Shown: in pieces, positions 28,347 through 36,947 of the stretch
Numbering within the stretch: position 1 is the stretch's first letter
How the letters are laid out: each line of letters begins with the position of its first letter
Assembly (NCBI RefSeq): GCF_030409605.1
Contig: NZ_JAUFQG010000004.1
Span: forward strand, 2,591,001 to 2,655,000
Reading direction: 5' to 3'
Length of the DNA stretch: 64,000 nucleotides
Source: Simiduia curdlanivorans
Lineage (GTDB): Bacteria; Pseudomonadota; Gammaproteobacteria; Pseudomonadales; Cellvibrionaceae
Notes under the pieces: generated by a model
The model's database searches: none
Seen by the model: the letters and a program-made list of their open reading frames with translations, nothing else
What the model was told of the DNA's origin: nothing
Program-made: the position numbers and the translations under genes

Positions 28347-28352
28347 TGTCGC

Positions 28353-29726
28353 TCAAAAAGCGATTGTGTAGTCTAGGTAGAAACGGTTATCGGAATCGTC
28401 ATCGTTAGAGCGAGCAATTGAGTTGTTCCAAATGTCGACAGTATCAATCGTGTTTTGGTAATAGGCGCCTATGTAACGAAAGGTTAGGCCTTTAACACCT
28501 TGATGAACAAAGTCGTACTCAAGCACTAAGTTCACCTCCCATTCGCTGCCCTCTACCGCATCATTGTCTGGATTGCTTTCGTAATCCTTGCTGGCGCGGG
28601 CACCGGTGCCTCTGGTGTAGGTCAGTGCCCACTGAAATCCGGGTAGAGTGTCGTTCATGTCATATCGGGTTTGGATATGAAATATACGCTCATCTGCGGC
28701 GACAAACTCCGAAACTTGACGCTGAGACCAGTCGCGCAAGGTGCCGTGATCTTTGCTGTACCAGTAGCCGTCGAAACCATCTTTACCGTTGCGCGCCAGC
28801 ATCGTGCCGATATGAAATTTTTCGCCTTCATACTCTGCGAGTAAGCTAACTTTCCTGCCGTCGAGTCCGGTGCCGGCCCTGCGACCGCCGAAGGTGGAAT
28901 CATAGAGAGCGCCGGCGTCTTGGGCGGCGTGGTAGCGCAGATTTACGTTGAGCTTGGTTTTTGAATTTACCTTAAAGCGGTAACCGGTGTTAATGGATTG
29001 ACGCTCCAGGTACGCATCGGCCCGTCCCACTTCACCGATAAAATACAGTTGGTCGTTGGCGTAACTTATTCCGGCAATTTGAATATTTGAAATAGTATCA
29101 CCGGCGTTGTTGGTAAATTTTTCATAGTTATTTGCATAGCGCGGGCTCCATCGATCGGTGTACAGGTAGTGGCCGGACCACCCACCTTTGCCTAGATGAA
29201 CGGCTCGATGTAAAAATGTACTCGGTGTGGCTCGACTCGCGGAGGATTCGAGTAGGTTGTAGTCCAATACTTGCGCCCCTAGGCTTAGATAATTGTGCTC
29301 GTTGAACTTGAGCTTGCCATAGAGTTGGCCGATTTTTGCATAGCCATCGGCGAGGCTGCCATCTGCTTGCTGTTCGAATATATCGCTACTGCGGTTGTCG
29401 TCTGGGCCATAGAGTTTCAACGCAGCGTAAGCCGAGGCACCAACCTCCAAAAAACTTGCTAGCTGCTTGTTGGCATAGTTGATTTCAGCGGCTTGCCCCC
29501 ATTGATTAATTAGCGAGCTGTCTTTACTGCTGCTATCGCGTCGCTTATTAAAATAGAGGTTGCGAAGTTTCAAATTGAGTTGATGTGGCGCGCGCCCGGG
29601 CTCAAGCAGTGCATCCACCCCTTGAAGGTCATCGGCTAGAGTGGCTAGGGTGGAGAGTGCCGCCGTGCATAGGAGACAGAGCGGGGGCAGCAATGTACTT
29701 GAGCGATTTTTGATCAGTCTTAACAT
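28353..29726 (-). CDS. OprD-family outer-membrane porin
   Basis: The start at 29726 (MLRLIKNRSSTLL) is chosen over an upstream in-frame ATG because GGAG lies five bases before it and a signal peptide follows (about 10-30). The 457-residue protein has alternating beta strands with many aromatic residues. Its beginning, PHQLNLKLRNLYFNKRRD, resembles the start of OprD barrels (a first strand ending in RNxYFNR). The C-terminal strand FYLDYTIAF ends in Phe, as for Bam-assembled barrels. OprD-type channels take up small organic acids, amino acids or sugars; the substrate is unknown here. It converges on the preceding barrel gene and diverges from hemB. Confidence 0.75.
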   Translation of the reverse strand: MLRLIKNRSSTLLPPLCLLCTAALSTLATLADDLQGVDALLEPGRAPHQLNLKLRNLYFNKRRDSSSKDSSLINQWGQAAEINYANKQLASFLEVGASAYAALKLYGPDDNRSSDIFEQQADGSLADGYAKIGQLYGKLKFNEHNYLSLGAQVLDYNLLESSASRATPSTFLHRAVHLGKGGWSGHYLYTDRWSPRYANNYEKFTNNAGDTISNIQIAGISYANDQLYFIGEVGRADAYLERQSINTGYRFKVNSKTKLNVNLRYHAAQDAGALYDSTFGGRRAGTGLDGRKVSLLAEYEGEKFHIGTMLARNGKDGFDGYWYSKDHGTLRDWSQRQVSEFVAADERIFHIQTRYDMNDTLPGFQWALTYTRGTGARASKDYESNPDNDAVEGSEWEVNLVLEYDFVHQGVKGLTFRYIGAYYQNTIDTVDIWNNSIARSNDDDSDNRFYLDYTIAF

Positions 29727-29833
29727 GGCATCTCCGCTGGTATAAGCGCTGTCAGCAATACTAGTCAATGTGGTCTTTATTTGGCCAGATTTAACCCCTA
29801 AATTAACAAAATTCGCTGTCTTATCGACTAAGT

Positions 29834-29862
29834 CTGACACGGGCGATAAGTCGCATTATAAT
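29834..29862 (+). promoter_or_regulatory. Candidate sigma-70 promoter for hemB
   Basis: CTGACA (29834-29839) and TATAAT (29857-29862) are separated by 17 bases and end 31 bases before the hemB start. Both boxes are near consensus. Confidence 0.7.
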
Positions 29863-29893
29863 GCCCTACACTCGATAAAATGGCCCAATTCCT

Positions 29894-30868
29894 ATGAGTC
29901 AGCCGCAATTTCGCTTCCGGCGTTTACGCCGTACCCAAGCGCTACGCCAACTGGTGCAAGAAGTGCACTTGAACAGTGCCGATTTTATTTGGCCGATTTT
30001 TGTCGAAGAAGATATCGATACCCCGGTGGCAATTCAAAGTATGCCGGGTGTTTATCGTTTCCCTGAAGACCAGCTGGCCGAGCAGGTTAAGTTAGCGTGG
30101 GATGCAGGCATTCGCGCGGTTTTACTGTTTGGCGTCTCTACCCACAAGGACAGTTGCGGTGCCGACTCCTGGGCCGAGCAGGGTTTGATGGCGCGCATGA
30201 TTCGCGCGGCAAAAGAAGCGGCGCCCGATATGGTAGTTATCAGCGATAACTGCTTTTGCGAATACACCGAGCACGGCCATTGTGGTGTGGTGGTGGCCGA
30301 TGATGTGGATAACGACAAGACCCTGGTGAATTTGAGAAAGCAGGTGGTTACGGCCGCGCGCGCAGGGGTCGACATGATTGCGCCCTCGGGCATGATGGAC
30401 GGCATGATCAGCGCCATCCGCGACGCTCTGGATGACGCCGGCTTTAGTCACATACCGGTGATGTCTTATTCGTCTAAATTTGCCTCGGCTTTTTACGGCC
30501 CGTTTCGGGACGCCGTAGATAGTAATTTCAAAGGCACCCGCGCCAGCTATCAAATGAACCCGGCCAATGCGCGCGAGGCGCTGGCTGAGTCGATGATGGA
30601 TGAAGCCGAGGGTGCCGACTTGCTTATGGTGAAGCCTGGGCTGGCCTACTTGGATGTGTTGGCCGCTATTCGCGCCAATAGCCAGTTGCCGCTTGCTGTT
30701 TATCAGGTGAGCGGTGAATATGCCATGATCAAAGCCGCCAGCAACGCCGGCGTGATCGATGAAAAGGCGGTGGTGTTAGAGTCTTTGCTGGCCTTTAAAC
30801 GCGCCGGCGCCGATTTGATTATTACCTACTTTGCGCTTGATGCCGTGCGTTGGCTGAGCGAAAAATAA
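29894..30868 (+). CDS. hemB: Delta-aminolevulinic acid dehydratase (porphobilinogen synthase)
   Basis: Joins two 5-aminolevulinate molecules into porphobilinogen in haem synthesis. The 324-residue protein has the two Schiff-base lysine motifs SYSSKFASAFYGPF and LLMVKPGLAYLDV. The metal site is the cysteine-rich zinc type, DNCFCEYTEHGHCG with Cys120, Cys122 and Cys130, rather than the Asp-rich magnesium type of Pseudomonas aeruginosa. This is a notable difference from an otherwise Pseudomonas-like gene order. A good promoter lies just upstream. Confidence 0.97.
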   Translation: MSQPQFRFRRLRRTQALRQLVQEVHLNSADFIWPIFVEEDIDTPVAIQSMPGVYRFPEDQLAEQVKLAWDAGIRAVLLFGVSTHKDSCGADSWAEQGLMARMIRAAKEAAPDMVVISDNCFCEYTEHGHCGVVVADDVDNDKTLVNLRKQVVTAARAGVDMIAPSGMMDGMISAIRDALDDAGFSHIPVMSYSSKFASAFYGPFRDAVDSNFKGTRASYQMNPANAREALAESMMDEAEGADLLMVKPGLAYLDVLAAIRANSQLPLAVYQVSGEYAMIKAASNAGVIDEKAVVLESLLAFKRAGADLIITYFALDAVRWLSEK

Positions 30869-30890
30869 TTATTATTACCGAGTGATTAAT

Positions 30891-31067
30891 ATGAAATCTG
30901 TGTCTTTGCTTGTGTTTGGTTTTTTGATGCTGAATATAGTTGCTTGTAGCCCGGAAGTGGGCAGTGACAAGTGGTGTAAAAATATGGCCGATCAGCCCAG
31001 TGGCGAATGGACGGCTAACGAAGCGGCGGATTACGCCAAGCATTGTGTCTTTAAAAAGCTTAAATAA
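30891..31067 (+). CDS. DUF3012 family small lipoprotein
   Basis: A 58-residue lipoprotein. The ATG at 30891 is preferred over a GTG at 30882 because GAG sits eight bases before it. The signal peptide ends in lipobox NIVAC. The mature part SPEVGSDKWCKNM...SGEWTANEAADYAKHCVF matches the DUF3012 pattern, with two cysteines that may form a disulfide. Function is unknown. It follows hemB by 22 bases and precedes jetA by 48 bases, and is more likely a hemB companion than part of the Jet operon. Confidence 0.8.
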   Translation: MKSVSLLVFGFLMLNIVACSPEVGSDKWCKNMADQPSGEWTANEAADYAKHCVFKKLK

Positions 31068-31069
31068 AT

Positions 31070-31090
31070 ACCGGCCCCGTGCGGGGCGGT
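31070..31090 (+). terminator. GC-rich hairpin before the Jet operon
   Basis: ACCGGCCCC and GGGGCGGT form a strong short hairpin around GTGC, but no T run follows (AACCTTCCTT). It may be a weak terminator or a barrier between the DUF3012 gene and jetA. Confidence 0.35.
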
Positions 31091-31115
31091 AACCTTCCTT
31101 AAAGTACCTTCACGT

Positions 31116-32621
31116 ATGTTTTTTTCAGAGCATAGGCTACATTTTTTCCGGCCTTTTGTGGGCAAGTACCGCGAAGTAGTGGCCGAATGCGTACGCTTAC
31201 TGTATCGACGTTTTTACACCGATCTGTCCGGCTATGGGCAGGGCCGAGATAGAGATTTTATTATCGATGTGTTTTCCGAGGCGATTGCTCGGGCACCGGT
31301 ATTAGATAGCGACGATGAGTTCTCCGAAGGTCGATTTAAATCCAGCCGTGAACTGGCAGGTTTCATCCTCAATGCGCTGTTGGAGTATGGCTGGCTTGAA
31401 CGCCAGCTGGACGAGGCGACCTTGCGTAGTTATTTTAGCTTTACCCGCATGGGGCGCGCCTTTACCCAGCCGTTTATCGATACCGGCAATAGCGACTACC
31501 GCTCGCGCAATCGCAATACGCGCAATACCCGCAACAGTTTGCAGGCCTTTTACGATAAAGGTGAAGTTTACGATTTGCTCGACGCCTTCGAATATTCCGA
31601 GCGCATTATTAGCGATTTTTCCGATGCCATTTCTGAGTTGGATGAGCGTCGCCTGCAGCTGGTGAAAGAGGTTGAGTCGCGCCAGCTTATCGAGCAAGCA
31701 GCCGATCAATTTTTTGATTTTATCGACACTGTATTTAAACCGGATTTAGAGGTTCGGCTCTCAGCTGATAACGTGGAAAAATACCGCGACCAAATTTCCT
31801 CGCTGGTCAGTAAAATCAGGCGCAGGAGGCCCTATGGCGCGGGCGAACACGCGAATTTACTGTGGCAAACGGTGATGGAAAAAAAGCTGCGGACTTTATT
31901 GCCTGGGCGCGTCATCGAGGGCCAGTCGCTGTTAGAAAATATTCTATTCGGTATCGAAGAGCGATTAAAAAGCGCCTGTGAAATTATGTTGCCGGCACTG
32001 CGTAGGGCGCTGAATAGTTTCACCGCTAGGGCCGATATTATTATTCGTCAGTTGAGCTATTTACATACGCAAGTTGATCACCCTGTCATCGACGCATGCC
32101 GAGTCTTGCGCGAACTGTCGGCCGAAGATCAAGAGGCGAGATTAACTTTGCTTGGTGAACAGTGGGCCTATTGCCGGCCTAATTGGCCTGCTGCAGATCA
32201 GTTCACTTTGCGCACGCGCGTCTCCAAGCGCACGGTGCGCGCGGCGGTTGAAGAGCTGCCCGAGCTGGATGTCGAAGCACAAAAAGCACAATTCATCGCC
32301 CAGGTACTCGATCAAGCCTTTCATATCTCGCATTTGCATTTGCGTAAATTTGTCGCCGAGCGTCTGCTGCAGACAGGACAAGTTCACAGCCGGCATTTAC
32401 CCGTTAGCGACGCCGCCGAGCTAATGGCTATGGCGCACTTAATTAGCGTGCAGGGCGAGCGATTGAATTCGGATTTCCGCATTGATGTGACACCTGTGCA
32501 AACGGACGAGCAGGGCACTCAAGTGTTTTCGCCCTTGCACGCCAGCGACCCATATTTTACCCAGCGCGAGTCGTTCGTGCTGACCTTGGTAGATACTCGA
32601 GAACCAGAAATACATGTCTGA
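31116..32621 (+). CDS. jetA: Wadjet subunit JetA (MksF-like kleisin)
   Basis: A 501-residue protein and the first gene of a four-gene Wadjet operon. JetA is the kleisin that links the two ends of the JetC dimer. The start MFFSEHRLHFFRPFVGKYRE carries the FFRP...GKYRE phrase seen at the start of JetA/MksF proteins. A winged-helix-like N-terminal region, a helical middle (about 150-330) and a C-terminal region (about 380-490, HLHLRKFVAERLL) follow. The ribosome binding site is poor. The 3' end overlaps jetB by 8 bases. The assignment rests on resemblance plus the operon context. The system's subtype is not decided here. Confidence 0.85.
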   Translation: MFFSEHRLHFFRPFVGKYREVVAECVRLLYRRFYTDLSGYGQGRDRDFIIDVFSEAIARAPVLDSDDEFSEGRFKSSRELAGFILNALLEYGWLERQLDEATLRSYFSFTRMGRAFTQPFIDTGNSDYRSRNRNTRNTRNSLQAFYDKGEVYDLLDAFEYSERIISDFSDAISELDERRLQLVKEVESRQLIEQAADQFFDFIDTVFKPDLEVRLSADNVEKYRDQISSLVSKIRRRRPYGAGEHANLLWQTVMEKKLRTLLPGRVIEGQSLLENILFGIEERLKSACEIMLPALRRALNSFTARADIIIRQLSYLHTQVDHPVIDACRVLRELSAEDQEARLTLLGEQWAYCRPNWPAADQFTLRTRVSKRTVRAAVEELPELDVEAQKAQFIAQVLDQAFHISHLHLRKFVAERLLQTGQVHSRHLPVSDAAELMAMAHLISVQGERLNSDFRIDVTPVQTDEQGTQVFSPLHASDPYFTQRESFVLTLVDTREPEIHV

Positions 32622-33315
32622 CCTTAACGCGCTACTCGAAAAATCCTTGGCGGAAAAAGATTTGCATCGCCAGCAGTTCCAAAGCTTGATTCAACGCTTA
32701 TTGGATTACGGCATTATCTGCCGCGATGAAAGTCAGATTGAAGCGGATTTCTATGACTTGTTTGTGCGCTGCGAAGGCATTGTGGACGATTATCTGTTAA
32801 TGGCGGGTATTCGTTTTTACCACGACAAGCGCTTTGAGTATGTGCGTTTGGTGCCGCCCGGTGCGCGTGTCCCCGGCGTTGATGACGAGGCAAATGATGG
32901 CCCTGCGGGCGGTGGCTTGCGCGCCAATTTATCGCCTATGGCCGTGGCGTTAACCTTGGTGCTTGCGGTTGAGTATGAGAAGTCCTTGCGCGAGGCGCGG
33001 GTGGATGAAAAGGGTTGCGCGAGTTTGTCGCTCGAGGCGCTTAACTTATCCATGAAAAATTTATTGGGCCGAAGTCTACCCGAGCAACAGTTAGAGCGCC
33101 GCGCCTTGTTTCGCCAGCTGCGCCAGCTACGTCTTATTCGTATGGCGAGCGACGCCGATTTGCAACAGGGCGATAGCTGGTTGTTGATTCGGCCGATGAT
33201 TCTCACTTTAGTAAACGAAGATGCCCTAGCGCCGCTATTGGCTGGCGAGGCTAAACACGCGTCATTGTTGACCGACGCGAATGGCGAAGCTGATGCTGAT
33301 GAGGGTGAGCACTGA
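32614..33315 (+). CDS. jetB: Wadjet subunit JetB (MksE-like, DUF4194-like)
   Basis: A 233-residue protein matching the size and position of JetB/MksE, the winged-helix subunit that binds the kleisin. Visible features are LIQRLLDYGIICRDE and YEYVRLVPP-like wing segments (FEYVRLVPPGARV), then LSPMAVALTLVLAVEYEKSL and SLPEQQLERRALFRQLRQLR, typical of MksE/DUF4194 proteins. The C-terminus is acidic. It overlaps jetA by 8 bases and jetC by one base (TGATG), so the three are translationally coupled. Confidence 0.85.
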   Translation: MSDLNALLEKSLAEKDLHRQQFQSLIQRLLDYGIICRDESQIEADFYDLFVRCEGIVDDYLLMAGIRFYHDKRFEYVRLVPPGARVPGVDDEANDGPAGGGLRANLSPMAVALTLVLAVEYEKSLREARVDEKGCASLSLEALNLSMKNLLGRSLPEQQLERRALFRQLRQLRLIRMASDADLQQGDSWLLIRPMILTLVNEDALAPLLAGEAKHASLLTDANGEADADEGEH

Positions 33316-36300
33316 TGTATTTGCAAAAATTTATCTATGTTAATTGGGGCAATATTCCCTTCGGCGAGTTTGAGTTTGGCCCCACTAATTTATTGTCTGG
33401 CGGCAATGGCTCGGGTAAAACTACGGCCGCGGATGCAATCCAAACGGTGATGACCGCCGCCCACGATGGCTTGTTTCACTTTAATCCAGGTCAAGATGAA
33501 TCGACCCAGCGCGGGCGCGGTGGTAAACAGGTGCGCACCTTGCCGTCCTATGTGTTGGGTTGTGATGATGGCGCCTATGCTCGACCAGATTCTGCGTTTG
33601 GTTATTTAGCCGCGGTATTTGCGCCCCATGCCGGTGAGGATGCCGAAGCTTTCACGGCGCTACTGGCGATGAGTGCATTTGTTGAGCGCAGCGGCCAACA
33701 AAAAATAGCCCGTTTAGATGAACTTACCTTCTATGTATTGCCGCAAATTAAGTTGCTGCTTGGCGACTTAGTGCGCGAAGACAAGGGCGGCCGCTATGTG
33801 CTGCCGAGCGGGCAAATTAATCAGTTATTATGCGCGCGCTACGGTCGAGAAAAAGTCGAGAAATACGATCGGAAAAAAGCCTATTTGTGTCGCTTGTATG
33901 GCGCCTTGCGCGGTAAGGATGAGGCCGTTTCCGAGCGCGAAGCTATGAATGCGGCCCGTGCCTTTGCCCGCTTTATGGCTTACAAGCCGATAAAGGCCAT
34001 TGATGAATTTGTCGCCAATGAAATATTGGAGCAGAAAGATATTGGCGAGGCTATTCGCGATGTCTCGGCCATGCTCAAGCGTATTCACACCATGGAAACC
34101 GATGCAAAATCTGTGCGCGAGGCGGCGGAGCGGTTGTTGGCCGCACGCAATGGCGCCGACAGTTTTATTGCCCATTGGTTGGAGTTGCAAGGCTTAGATT
34201 ATGCCACGGCTAAACAGCACTACAGCGAAGGCCAGAAGGATTATCTAGCTGCGAAAAAACGGCAAAAGGATTTGCGCGCTTCAGTAGATAAGCTTGAGCG
34301 CGAAGCGCTACTGGCACAAGAGCGGGCCAATGCGCTGCAAGGCGAAGTTAATGATATTCGCTTACAGCAATTGCAGGTTCCAGCGCTGCGCGATAAAGAA
34401 CAGCTGTTACAGCAGCAAGCGGCCTTGGAGGCAAGTTTGCACAAGGGCATGGTGCCCTTGCTAGCCGCTGTTAACCAACTGCAGCAAGAGCAAAACAACG
34501 CTGCTACCTTCGTTAAAATTCGCTCCGATATTTTACTGCAACAGCTGTGGCCGTCTTTAGCCGATAAACATGTGAGTGAACTTCTAACAAAAATTGCCAG
34601 AAAAATTGCCGGTGAACCCGCCGATGTACACGCCTTGGCGACTAAAGATTGGGTCGACTTAGCTCCCTTAGAGCAGCAGCTTGATCAAGCCTTAGTGTTA
34701 CAACAACTACACAACCAATGGGCTGAACTCTGGTGTCAAACCGATGGCCATCGCGATGATTTGCGCCGGGTGTTAGAGCGGCAGGTGCAATTGGTTGAAA
34801 AAACCGATCGCTTAAGGCAGCAGAAAATTCAAGAGATTAGTCAGCTTGAGTCCCTGCAGGTTAATTACCCTGCGGGGGTTCGCTTGGCCCTCGACGCTAT
34901 TCGTAGACAATTGCCCCAGGCCGATGCGCGAGTGTTATGTGATCATGTGGAAATCCTCGATGCCCAGTGGCAGGCCGCAATTGAAGGTTATATTGGTGGT
35001 GCGCGTTTTGGCATATTGGTGGAGCCAGAATTTGAAGCCAAAGCCATTGCCATTGTGCGTGGACTGCCAGGGCGCGATAACCGCGCCCGGGTTATTCAGG
35101 GCAGCAAAGCCGCGGCAGACAGCAGCCGTATGCAGGTTGAGCAAGATAGCATCGTCGCCCATATGCAATTTAGCCATGACGTGGCGCGCGATTATTTACT
35201 GGCTAGTTATGGGCAAGTGAAGTGTGTCGAGGATGCCAATGCGCTCAGAGGCGTGCGCCGCGGCGTTACTCGCGATGCAATGGGCGCGGCAAACTACACC
35301 TTGTTTCGCTGTGACATCGACGATGCCGAACTGGTGTTTGGTCAGCAGGCGAGGTTGCGTGCTAAAGCTGCTAAAGAACTTGAGCTAGAGCAGCTGCAAC
35401 TGCAGCTGGGTGAAATTCGCGAGCAGGCTAGTTTGTTGCAGCAGCTTTACGGCTTAGTGGCCAAATTGGCGCCCAACAGTTACGCCGATATTATGCAATC
35501 CCTCATCGGAACTCAGCGAGAGTTGGAAGGGGTGGCTGTGCGATTGGCGCGTTTGGATGTTAGCGATCATCTCGCCTTAGAGGAATCCCTTGCCCAAGCC
35601 AGTGCATTACTGGCTGAGCAACAGGAAAAAATTCGTTCTGCACAAGAATTGCGCATCAAAGAAGCGGCACAGCTGTTACAAGTGGAGGGCCAATGTAAAC
35701 AGTTGGATCAGCGCCAAGACAGTGCCTTGGAAGTGGTGGAAACCGCAGAGCAAAATTTGTTGGATGTGCAAAGTTTGTGGACTGACTTTAATCCCGAGCA
35801 GGCCATTGCGCAAGCCGATGACTGGGCCACATCGCGCTCATTGACGCAGTTGTTGGCAGAGCAAACAGCTTTGCGCGAAGCGTTAGGTAAAAATCTCCGT
35901 CGTTTAGATAACCACGTGATGGAGCATAACCAGGGGGCAAAATCCGCCGATCAAGTGGTGTTTGAACCTAATGTTGCCAATCTTGAAAGTCACGCCAACT
36001 TCTCGGCTTTATGCCAATTGCAACGCCAGTTAGACGGTCTGTATAACCGCTTTAAAAATAACATTCTCGCCACCCGTCAGGCTGATATCAGTGCTATGAG
36101 GGCCAGTTTTAACAATGCCTTCGTTACTAATTTATGCCACGCCATTTACCAGGCCATTAATGACGGTAAGCAAACCCTTGAGCAGTTGAACAAGGAACTC
36201 GAACACCATCGCTTTGGAGCAGATAGAGAAAGATTCTATTTTGGCTATTCTTGGGTGCCTGAATTTAAAGAGTACTGGCAATTCTTTAAAGCCGTGATCG

Positions 36301-36947
36301 ACAACCCTGCCTTGGGTGATGGCGAGTCGCTATTCGAAATGAAACTGGATAAAAAGCACGTACAAGTGCGCGATCGTTTAATGGCTATGTTGTTGGATAA
36401 AGACGAGCAGCTAGCCTTGCGAGAGTTGTCCCGTTTGGCGGACTATCGCAATTACCGACGCTATGAAATATATAAAGAACCCGAGGGCAAAGAACCTATT
36501 GCCCTGAGCCAATACGGCACCGGATCTGGCGGGCAGCTAGAGACGCCGGCCTATATTATCCGAAGTGCTGCCATTACCTCGGCATTTAGATTTAGTGAAG
36601 GGCGTAGCCATTTGCGCATGGTGCTGGTGGATGAAGCATTCAGTAAGATGGATGAGCATCGCTCGAAAGAGGTGATTAATTATTTGACCCAGTCTTTAGG
36701 CCTGCAGTTAATGTTTATTATGCCGTCGAGTAAATCAGGGCCGTTTTTAGATTTGGTTAGCAATCAGTTTGTGTTTAGCAAATGCTCAACCTCTCAGGCC
36801 ATTGGCGAGCTAAAGTCGCGCGTACTGGTGGATCGGCAGGTATTAAATCAGGATGCGGTTAAAAGCTTAATGGAGCAGCATCGGCAAACCTTACGTCATC
36901 AGGCAAGTTTGGATTTTCTCGAGGAGCTTGAAGGGTTGAATGACTGA
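33315..36947 (+). CDS. jetC: Wadjet subunit JetC (MksB-like SMC ATPase)
   Basis: The SMC-like motor, 1210 residues. Walker A is GGNGSGKTT at 29-37. Two coiled-coil arms (about 290-500 and 700-950) flank a hinge region at about 540-700 (AIEGYIGGARFGILVE). The C-terminal head has the signature YGTGSGGQLETP from residue 1067 and Walker B VLVDEAFSKMDE at 1103-1114. All ATPase motifs are intact. In Wadjet complexes the JetABC motor extrudes DNA loops and lets JetD cut when a small circle is found. It starts inside the jetB stop and overlaps jetD by 8 bases. It is unrelated in length and motifs to the Smc gene at the left end. Confidence 0.93.
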   Translation: MYLQKFIYVNWGNIPFGEFEFGPTNLLSGGNGSGKTTAADAIQTVMTAAHDGLFHFNPGQDESTQRGRGGKQVRTLPSYVLGCDDGAYARPDSAFGYLAAVFAPHAGEDAEAFTALLAMSAFVERSGQQKIARLDELTFYVLPQIKLLLGDLVREDKGGRYVLPSGQINQLLCARYGREKVEKYDRKKAYLCRLYGALRGKDEAVSEREAMNAARAFARFMAYKPIKAIDEFVANEILEQKDIGEAIRDVSAMLKRIHTMETDAKSVREAAERLLAARNGADSFIAHWLELQGLDYATAKQHYSEGQKDYLAAKKRQKDLRASVDKLEREALLAQERANALQGEVNDIRLQQLQVPALRDKEQLLQQQAALEASLHKGMVPLLAAVNQLQQEQNNAATFVKIRSDILLQQLWPSLADKHVSELLTKIARKIAGEPADVHALATKDWVDLAPLEQQLDQALVLQQLHNQWAELWCQTDGHRDDLRRVLERQVQLVEKTDRLRQQKIQEISQLESLQVNYPAGVRLALDAIRRQLPQADARVLCDHVEILDAQWQAAIEGYIGGARFGILVEPEFEAKAIAIVRGLPGRDNRARVIQGSKAAADSSRMQVEQDSIVAHMQFSHDVARDYLLASYGQVKCVEDANALRGVRRGVTRDAMGAANYTLFRCDIDDAELVFGQQARLRAKAAKELELEQLQLQLGEIREQASLLQQLYGLVAKLAPNSYADIMQSLIGTQRELEGVAVRLARLDVSDHLALEESLAQASALLAEQQEKIRSAQELRIKEAAQLLQVEGQCKQLDQRQDSALEVVETAEQNLLDVQSLWTDFNPEQAIAQADDWATSRSLTQLLAEQTALREALGKNLRRLDNHVMEHNQGAKSADQVVFEPNVANLESHANFSALCQLQRQLDGLYNRFKNNILATRQADISAMRASFNNAFVTNLCHAIYQAINDGKQTLEQLNKELEHHRFGADRERFYFGYSWVPEFKEYWQFFKAVIDNPALGDGESLFEMKLDKKHVQVRDRLMAMLLDKDEQLALRELSRLADYRNYRRYEIYKEPEGKEPIALSQYGTGSGGQLETPAYIIRSAAITSAFRFSEGRSHLRMVLVDEAFSKMDEHRSKEVINYLTQSLGLQLMFIMPSSKSGPFLDLVSNQFVFSKCSTSQAIGELKSRVLVDRQVLNQDAVKSLMEQHRQTLRHQASLDFLEELEGLND

